Source of the DNA: CAYGTK01 sp964352775
GTDB lineage: Bacteria; Bacteroidota; Bacteroidia; Chitinophagales; CAIOSU01
Assembly: GCA_964352775.1 (NCBI GenBank)
Contig: CAYGTK010000247.1
Location: 1 to 5,031, forward strand
Direction: 5' to 3'
DNA: 5,031 nucleotides
The notes under the pieces were generated by a model. The model searched no databases and was not told the DNA's origin. It saw nothing but the letters and a program-made list of their open reading frames with translations. Position 1 is the first letter of the stretch; each line of letters begins with the position of its first letter. Below are positions 1-5,031 of the stretch, one piece after another. Made by a program: the position numbers and the translations under genes.

Positions 1-1371
1 GTAGGCACGTATGTAGAAACCAACATACTTATACCAGCAAGGCAACTTACTTATGCCCCCATGGGAAAAGGAAAGTATGGAGCTAAAGTAGAGGTGACAC
101 TGATCTTTAAGAACAACAACGAGATAGTTGCCTTTGACAAGTATATGTTGAATAGCATGGAAGTAGAGCATCCCGACTCAGCCAGGGCCAGTGTTATCGA
201 TAAAAAGCGATTTACCCTGCCCAATGGAGTATATATAGCCGATGTAAACTTTCAAGACGTTAATGACCCAGAAAACACTTATACAGATAGCGAATCACTA
301 GTAGTAGACTTAGAAGCTAATGCAGTAGACATTAGCCAAGTAGAATTTGTAGATGAATATGTAAAGGCTAGCGGAAAAGATATTTACAACAAGGCTGGTT
401 TTAAGATCACGCCATTTGTTCTCAATTTTTTTAACACGGGTATCGATGTATTGAAATTTTATGCTGAAGTATACCTACCAGAATCTATTAGTGAACCCTA
501 CTTATTGACCTACGCGGTACAACAATACCAAGGCGACCAGATAATCAATAACATGAAGGGCTACCAAAAAATAGGTGGTAGTAGAGTAACGCCGATACTT
601 CGGGAATTCAATATTGCTGAACTACCTACTGGCAACTACGAGCTGGTTTTAGAGGTACGCGACAAGCAAAATGAGTTGATCTCCATCAAAAAGGAATTCT
701 TCCAACGTTATAAAAAGGTAGACCGTACTGATGAAGAGCAGGCTGAATTTGAGATAGTAGCTATAGATAAAGCGGAATTAGAAAATTCATTCGTAGCAAA
801 ATTCACGAAGGATGAAATGGAATATCACTTATTAGCGCTTGCCCCAATAGCAGGTAAGGCCGACCGAACTATGGCCAAGCGAATGCTAAAAACCGATAAC
901 CTTCAATACCAAAAGAACTACTACTATTCGTTCTGGAAAAACTATGCCCCAACCAATACTTATGAGACTTGGTTGGCTTATCAGAAGAAATTACAGAACG
1001 TACAAGAGTCGTTCGGTACAAGTCTGCTTTATGGTTTTGAAACGGATAGAGGAAGGATATTCTTACAATATGGTGAGCCTAATCAGCTGCAGGAATCAGA
1101 AATGGAACCTGGAGTTTACCCCTACCAGATATGGCACTACTACACCACCAATGTAGGGCAGAGCAATGTTCGCTTTGTATTCTTAGCACAAGATAGAGTG
1201 ACCAACAGCTATGAATTGATACACTCTACCGCTATAGATGAAATTCGTAACCCAGCTTGGCAATCGCTACTCAGCATGCCCCATAATAGTGGTACCAACT
1301 CGCCTAGTGAATACGACATCCGCTCGCCTAATAACTTTGGGAACAGGGTGAACGAACGTTTCGATGAATAA
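1..1371 (+). CDS. GWxTD-domain protein, 5' end missing (cut by left window edge)
   Basis: The frame is open from base 1 to the TAA at 1369-1371, so this is a 3' fragment of 456 visible residues. The in-frame ATG at 61 is probably not the start, because the 20 codons before it (ending ILIPARQLTYAPM) read as normal protein and join a beta-strand pattern that continues after it. The visible N-terminal half looks beta-rich. The C-terminal part (visible residues about 305-425) matches the GWxTD domain: an FW..YAPT segment, then GFETDRGRIFLQYGEP at bases 1033-1080, a W.YY segment, FVFL, a YELIHS segment and a final N.AW. The signature reads GFETD, so the usual Trp is Phe. The domain is known mainly from Bacteroidota and its biochemical role is unknown. 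No signal peptide can be assessed because the N-terminus is absent. The last 30 or so residues are rich in Asn, Ser and Pro and look disordered. The next gene starts at the base after the stop, which suggests co-translation. Confidence 0.85.
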   Translation, partial: VGTYVETNILIPARQLTYAPMGKGKYGAKVEVTLIFKNNNEIVAFDKYMLNSMEVEHPDSARASVIDKKRFTLPNGVYIADVNFQDVNDPENTYTDSESLVVDLEANAVDISQVEFVDEYVKASGKDIYNKAGFKITPFVLNFFNTGIDVLKFYAEVYLPESISEPYLLTYAVQQYQGDQIINNMKGYQKIGGSRVTPILREFNIAELPTGNYELVLEVRDKQNELISIKKEFFQRYKKVDRTDEEQAEFEIVAIDKAELENSFVAKFTKDEMEYHLLALAPIAGKADRTMAKRMLKTDNLQYQKNYYYSFWKNYAPTNTYETWLAYQKKLQNVQESFGTSLLYGFETDRGRIFLQYGEPNQLQESEMEPGVYPYQIWHYYTTNVGQSNVRFVFLAQDRVTNSYELIHSTAIDEIRNPAWQSLLSMPHNSGTNSPSEYDIRSPNNFGNRVNERFDE

Positions 1372-2250
1372 ATGAAGCGCCTAACCTATTGGCTGGTAAT
1401 AGCCATTGTTTACCCACTTTCTTACTTCCCCTTTGGGGTGCTTTTCGCCATTTCTGATGGGCTATTCTTCTTGCTTTATCGGGTACTTAAATACAGGCGG
1501 AAAGTTGTTAGAACCAATCTCACGAAGTCTTTCCCCAGTAAGACCGATGATGAAATTGACCGAATAACAGAGCAATTCTATCGCTACCTGTGCGACTTAA
1601 TAGTAGAGAATATTAAGTTACTGAGCATATCAGCTGATGAAGTTCGCGACCGATTTAAATTCTTGAACAAAGAGAAATTCATCAAAAATTTTGACGCTGG
1701 GAATGATATGGTAGTAGCCATTGGGCACAGCGGCAATTGGGAGTTTGCAGCGCTACTAGCAGGGCTAGATCTTCCTCAACAGAGCATTTCCTTTTATCGC
1801 CCACAGCAAAATAGTCATTTCGATAAGTTGATCATTAATTTGAGAACTCGCTTTGGCCTGCAACTAGTTAGAGAAGATAGATCACGAGAGATATTTAAGA
1901 ACAATGCGGGCAAACCTAGAATGATACTATTTCCTGGCGACCAAACCCCTTCAAACACCCAAGCAGCGCATTGGATGACCTTTTTGAACCAAGACACTCC
2001 TGTGCATAAAGGGGTAGAGCGTATCTCGAAAATGCTGCGAGTACCTGCCTATTTTGGGGACATCAGGCGAGTTGGCCGAGGCAGATATACGGTAGAAATA
2101 AAACTGATAAGCCAAACACCCGGAGAAGAGCCAGAAAGCGCTGTAGTAGAAGGATATATGCAATTACTGGAAGCCGCCATTAAAGAGCAGCCTGAGAATT
2201 GGTTATGGAGCCACCGCCGCTGGAAACATAAGCGGCCTGAAAGCTTATAG
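1372..2250 (+). CDS. LpxL/HtrB-family lysophospholipid (lipid A-type) acyltransferase
   Basis: This 292-residue protein has the length and architecture of the LpxL/HtrB family, which moves a fatty acyl chain onto lipid A precursors or related lipids at the inner membrane. Residues about 4-38 are hydrophobic and form a membrane anchor. They are followed by basic KYRRKVVRTNL, a typical family segment (R..V..NL). The catalytic HX4E motif is HSGNWE at residues 119-124, with His119 and Glu124. FYRP at 141-144 and FPGDQTP at 187-193 fit the later conserved blocks, and WLWSHRRWK at 277-285 is the family's C-terminal signature. All expected motifs are present, so the enzyme looks intact. The ATG directly abuts the upstream TAA (TAAATG) and no Shine-Dalgarno is visible, so translation probably depends on the upstream gene or on Bacteroidota-type initiation. 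The family is clear. The acceptor (lipid A, aminolipid or other lipid) cannot be read from the sequence, so no symbol is given. Confidence 0.9.
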   Translation: MKRLTYWLVIAIVYPLSYFPFGVLFAISDGLFFLLYRVLKYRRKVVRTNLTKSFPSKTDDEIDRITEQFYRYLCDLIVENIKLLSISADEVRDRFKFLNKEKFIKNFDAGNDMVVAIGHSGNWEFAALLAGLDLPQQSISFYRPQQNSHFDKLIINLRTRFGLQLVREDRSREIFKNNAGKPRMILFPGDQTPSNTQAAHWMTFLNQDTPVHKGVERISKMLRVPAYFGDIRRVGRGRYTVEIKLISQTPGEEPESAVVEGYMQLLEAAIKEQPENWLWSHRRWKHKRPESL

Positions 2251-2275
2251 CTTTTGGCTTATTTTTGTTGTCGGA

Positions 2276-3343
2276 ATGGAGAAATTGCCTAAAGTTGCTG
2301 TTGTTATCCTGTGTTGGAATGGAAAGTCCTTTTTGGAAGAATTCCTGCCTCACCTATTGCAGACAACCTATCCCAATGTAGAATATGTAGTGGCCGACAA
2401 TGCTTCTACTGACGATAGCGTAGCCTTTGTTAAGGAACACTATCCGCAGATCACCCTACTGGAAGCTGATGAGAATACAGGTTTTGCCGAGGGCTATAAT
2501 GTAGCCCTGAAGCAAGTTGAGGCCGATATATACGTGTTACTCAATCAAGATGTGGAAGTAACACCTGGATGGATAGAACCTGTGGTAAAGATGATGCAGG
2601 GTGACCCAACCATCGGTGCGGTACAGCCTAAGTTACGGGCGCAACTAGAGAAAGAGAAGTTTGAGTACGCTGGCGCCGCTGGCGGTCACCTAGATAGCTT
2701 CGGTTACGCCTTTACCAAGGGAAGAGTGTTCTGGGATATTGAGGACGATAAAGGACAGTACGATAAAGAGGCTGAATTGGTTTGGGCAACGGGTGCCTGT
2801 ATGTTTGTCCGTGCAAAACTATACCACCGCTTTGGTGGGTTAGATGGCGACTTCTTCGCCCACATGGAAGAAATAGACCTCTGTTGGAGAATGAAAAATG
2901 CGGGCTACCGCATCATGCTTTGCCCTGATAGTACTACCTACCACGTAGGCGGAGGCAGCTTAAGCTACGGCAGCCCAATGAAAACCTACCTCAACTTCCG
3001 CAACAACTTAAGCCTGCTGATGAAAAATCACTTGGGGTGGAGCATTTTGCTCATCATGCCGGTTCGTTTAGCCTTAGATGTAGTTTCTGCCTATAAATTT
3101 TTGCTAGAAGGCGAACCAAAGCACTGGTGGGCGGTAGCAAGGGCACATTTCTATTTCTTCTCTCACCTCCCTTCGCTGGTAAAGAAACGTTTGAAAGTAA
3201 AGCGCACACTAAAGGAACACCACATTGGAAAACCAAATAGAAGAGGTTTCTATCGCGGGCTTATCATCGTAGATAAGTTTCTGCGGGGTAAGAAGAAGTT
3301 TAGTGAGTTGGATAAGGGGAAGTTTGTAAATAGATTAGAGTGA
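2276..3343 (+). CDS. Family 2 glycosyltransferase (rhamnosyltransferase-like, GT-A fold)
   Basis: This 355-residue protein is a GT-A inverting glycosyltransferase of the COG1216/WcaA-like type, predicted to move a sugar from a nucleotide donor to a cell-envelope glycan or lipid carrier at the cytoplasmic face of the membrane. The N-terminus KVAVVILCWNG (6-16) is the first strand of the nucleotide-binding fold. VVADNASTDDS (38-48) is the conserved D-N-x-S donor-binding block. ENTGFAEGYN (66-75) is the typical N.GfA.g.N segment. LLNQDVEV (88-95) holds the metal-binding DxD-like triad (Asp92, Glu94). WATGACMFVR (170-179) and MEEIDLCWR (197-205, with the likely base near Glu199/Asp201) complete the catalytic half, and HVGGGS (223-228) follows. 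Residues about 255-275 are hydrophobic and probably contact the membrane, and the C-terminal tail is strongly basic. The start at 2276 places the first strand at the usual distance. It lies 25 bp after the acyltransferase stop, consistent with one operon. Sugar and acceptor are not determinable. Confidence 0.92.
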   Translation: MEKLPKVAVVILCWNGKSFLEEFLPHLLQTTYPNVEYVVADNASTDDSVAFVKEHYPQITLLEADENTGFAEGYNVALKQVEADIYVLLNQDVEVTPGWIEPVVKMMQGDPTIGAVQPKLRAQLEKEKFEYAGAAGGHLDSFGYAFTKGRVFWDIEDDKGQYDKEAELVWATGACMFVRAKLYHRFGGLDGDFFAHMEEIDLCWRMKNAGYRIMLCPDSTTYHVGGGSLSYGSPMKTYLNFRNNLSLLMKNHLGWSILLIMPVRLALDVVSAYKFLLEGEPKHWWAVARAHFYFFSHLPSLVKKRLKVKRTLKEHHIGKPNRRGFYRGLIIVDKFLRGKKKFSELDKGKFVNRLE

Positions 3344-3873
3344 ACCTTTCTTTCCCCTATGAGCAAATTGTCTACTTTTCGGCATGGATAGCTATCCTTG
3401 CAGGTATTGTCACCCTTTTTCAAAGAAAAAGACCATTCTATCGAGTTTGGTGGTTCTGGACTATGCTATTAGGGACACCAACTTTTCTCATTATTGGAGC
3501 CTTCATTTTATTAGCAGTATTAGGGCATACTTGGGATTATACAGATAATACAATTGAACATACTGGAAAGTATAGAATTACTCAGGTGGAAGGGTTGTTT
3601 TATTACAACGAAGTTGTTCTTTACGATAACGGTACTTTCATTCTAGAATATGCTCAAGAACGCCATAACGGATACTACAAGGAGAAAGGCGATAGCTTTT
3701 TCTTCTTTTATAGCCATCCGCGAGGCTACCAATTTTTTAAGCCATTATGGATGATAGTTGATGGTGATTTTTGTGGCCAATATTACTTTGATGAAGTAGA
3801 TTCATTTGAAGCAGCTTGTTTCTATCGTCTTCCTCAGAACCCTATCGACTACGGACCATCAACTCCCGACTAA
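3340..3873 (+). CDS. Unrecognised small membrane protein, two N-terminal helices and a beta-rich C-terminal domain
   Basis: I do not recognise this 177-residue protein. Two hydrophobic segments, about residues 9-27 and 35-62, are separated by a short basic loop (QRKRPFYR) and predict a membrane hairpin. The remaining 115 residues are soluble and rich in aromatic residues. Their alternating pattern (GKYRI, VVLYDNGTFILEY, GYYKEKGDSFFFFY) resembles the short strands and turns of lipocalin-like or META-like beta domains common in Bacteroidota hypothetical proteins; that is a pattern-level inference only. The start is GTG at 3340, overlapping the glycosyltransferase TGA by 4 bp (GTGA). A stop codon at 3331-3333 in this frame rules out an earlier ATG, and no later ATG precedes the first helix, so GTG is the best choice. 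The overlap implies translational coupling to the upstream gene. Hand counting gives roughly 37% G+C against about 48% in sampled lines of the preceding gene. The stop lies 2 bp from the stop of the convergent decarboxylase gene. Confidence 0.7.
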   Translation: MNLSFPYEQIVYFSAWIAILAGIVTLFQRKRPFYRVWWFWTMLLGTPTFLIIGAFILLAVLGHTWDYTDNTIEHTGKYRITQVEGLFYYNEVVLYDNGTFILEYAQERHNGYYKEKGDSFFFFYSHPRGYQFFKPLWMIVDGDFCGQYYFDEVDSFEAACFYRLPQNPIDYGPSTPD

Positions 3874-3875
3874 CC

Positions 3876-5031
3876 TCAATACCCCAATATCCTCAACATA
3901 TCCTCCGCTTTCTGCTGGCCTGCAAATACTTCAGTTTTAAACTCCTCTCCCTCTTTCTGGATGAGTACGTGCTTGGGCGATGGCATTAGGCAATGCTTGG
4001 TACCTCCATATCCGCTTAGCGATTCTTGGTAGGCACCTACGTGAAAGAAGCCGATGTAGAGTGGTTTGCCTTCTTTCAGTTTTGGGAGGAATACTTGGGC
4101 GATGTGTGATTCAGAGCTGTAGTAATCGTAAATATCGCAGCTTAATCCGCCTACGTTTACGCGCTGATATTCGTTATTCCATTGGTTTAGCGGCAGCATG
4201 ATGAAACGCTGGTTGATACCCCAAATATCAGGTAGCGTGGTCATTATGGAACCATCTATCATGTACCAGCCCTCTTTGTCGTTCTGTTGCTTTTGTTGGA
4301 GTACTTTGAAGAGCATCACCCCCGATTCACCCACCGTAAAACTTCCGAACTCGGTGAAGATGCTTGGCTCTTCTACACCATGTTCGCTGCAAACGCTTTT
4401 GAGTTGATTGACTATTTCGCCTATCATGTATTCGTAATCGTACTCAAAACCAAGGGAATGCTTTATTGGCAATCCACCGCCAATATTGAAGTACTCCAAC
4501 TCTGGGCATATCTTCTTCAACTCCACATATAGCTTGATGGCCTTGTGTAGTTCATTCCAATAATAAATAGTGTCTTTAATACCCGTATTGATAAAGAAGT
4601 GCAGCATTTTCAGCTGAAACTTGGGGTTAGTCTCAATTCGCTTCTTGTAGAAATTGACAATATCGTTGTAGCGGATACCCAATCGCGAAGTATAGAACTC
4701 AAAATTAGGCTCCTCATCTGCGGCAATACGAATACCGAACTGGCAATCAGCTTGCACATGCTCTTCAAAATAGTCCAGCTCGCGCATGCTATCTAACACG
4801 GGTATCACATTGCTGAATCCGCCGTTTATAAGGTTTACTAGCTTCTCTTGGTAGTCTTTGGTTTTGTAACCATTGCTGATGATGAATTTGTCTTTCTTCA
4901 GTTGTCCCTTCTCCACTAACCTATCTACCAAGTCAATATCGTAGGCCGACGAGGTTTCAATGTGGATGTCGTTCTTCAGGGCTTCTTCTAACACAAAAGA
5001 GAAATGCGAAGCCTTCGTGCAGTAGCTGTAA
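3876..5031 (-). CDS. speA: Arginine decarboxylase, biosynthetic PLP type (alanine racemase-fold), 5' end missing
   Basis: This gene enters from the right edge and ends at a TGA (complement of 3876-3878). The frame is open to the edge, giving about 384 visible residues; I estimate that 80-90 N-terminal residues lie outside. The GTG at 4994 is not the start, since upstream codons encode YSYCTKASHF, which includes the lysine (bases 5013-5015) expected to bind PLP. The enzyme converts arginine to agmatine, the first step of one route to putrescine and spermidine, and is cytoplasmic. Visible motifs, with residue 1 at the edge, are: HIETSSAYD (23-31); RIAADEEP (101-108); MLHFFINTG (142-150); FNIGGGLP (181-188), a barrel glycine segment; EFGSFTVGESG (227-237), the phosphate-binding loop region; GLSCDIYD (295-302), with the second-subunit Cys298; and GAYQ (332-335). 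The form agrees with the roughly 460-residue Bacteroidota enzymes rather than the 650-residue E. coli SpeA. Arginine specificity is inferred from this resemblance; another basic amino acid is a less likely substrate. Confidence 0.88.
   Translation of the reverse strand, partial: YSYCTKASHFSFVLEEALKNDIHIETSSAYDIDLVDRLVEKGQLKKDKFIISNGYKTKDYQEKLVNLINGGFSNVIPVLDSMRELDYFEEHVQADCQFGIRIAADEEPNFEFYTSRLGIRYNDIVNFYKKRIETNPKFQLKMLHFFINTGIKDTIYYWNELHKAIKLYVELKKICPELEYFNIGGGLPIKHSLGFEYDYEYMIGEIVNQLKSVCSEHGVEEPSIFTEFGSFTVGESGVMLFKVLQQKQQNDKEGWYMIDGSIMTTLPDIWGINQRFIMLPLNQWNNEYQRVNVGGLSCDIYDYYSSESHIAQVFLPKLKEGKPLYIGFFHVGAYQESLSGYGGTKHCLMPSPKHVLIQKEGEEFKTEVFAGQQKAEDMLRILGY

Noticed and set aside
61..63. ATG at 61 as the start of the GWxTD protein.
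   Set aside because: The frame is open to base 1, and the preceding codons (VETNILIPARQL) fit the family's N-terminal beta domain. No signal peptide follows this ATG either.
119..124. An HX4E rather than HX4D motif in the acyltransferase (residue numbering), considered as a possible defect.
   Set aside because: Glu at this position is normal in the LpxL/HtrB family, so it is not a lost catalytic residue.
944..1156. A 70-codon plus-strand frame inside the GWxTD gene.
   Set aside because: It overlaps the most conserved part of the GWxTD domain in another frame, so it is best explained as a by-product of that coding sequence.
1815..2163. Two minus-strand open frames of 60 and 70 codons inside the acyltransferase gene.
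   Set aside because: The plus-strand acyltransferase has all its family motifs across this stretch, and the antisense products show no recognisable domain or start signal.
3980..4796. Several plus-strand open frames of 65-81 codons opposite the arginine decarboxylase.
   Set aside because: They lie wholly within a well-supported conserved gene on the other strand, overlap one another and show no recognisable domain. They are antisense shadows.
1..5031. Search for a mobile element, CRISPR array, tRNA, phage gene or defence system.
   Set aside because: Nearly every base is assigned to five coding regions, and I saw no repeat-spacer pattern, inverted terminal repeats, transposase, integrase or nuclease motifs.

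Overview
This is a gene-dense window of about 5 kb from a bacterial chromosome, most likely from the phylum Bacteroidota. Three things point there. A GWxTD-domain protein is a family seen mainly in that phylum. The right-hand arginine decarboxylase has the short form and wording typical of Bacteroidota. None of the internal starts is preceded by a clear Shine-Dalgarno sequence at normal spacing. I cannot resolve the class or genus from the sequence alone.

Layout: four genes run on the plus strand from the left edge to 3873. They are (1) the 3' part of a GWxTD-domain protein, cut by the left edge; (2) an LpxL/HtrB-type acyltransferase whose ATG directly follows the first gene's stop; (3) a family 2 glycosyltransferase 25 bp further on; and (4) an unrecognised two-helix membrane protein whose GTG start overlaps the glycosyltransferase stop by 4 bp. 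On the minus strand, a biosynthetic-type arginine decarboxylase runs in from the right edge and ends 2 bp from the stop of gene 4. Its true start lies outside the window. No stretch longer than about 25 bp is non-coding.

The tight spacing suggests that the four plus-strand genes form one transcription unit. The acyltransferase and glycosyltransferase both fit building or modifying cell-envelope lipids and glycans. The GWxTD protein is of unknown function, and a surface or periplasmic role is only an inference. The arginine decarboxylase (polyamine synthesis) belongs to a separate, convergent unit.

I found no RNA gene, insertion sequence, CRISPR array, phage gene or evident new system. The most notable points are a Trp-to-Phe change in the GWxTD signature, the small unrecognised membrane protein with lower G+C than its neighbour, and the 2-bp convergent junction with no visible terminator.
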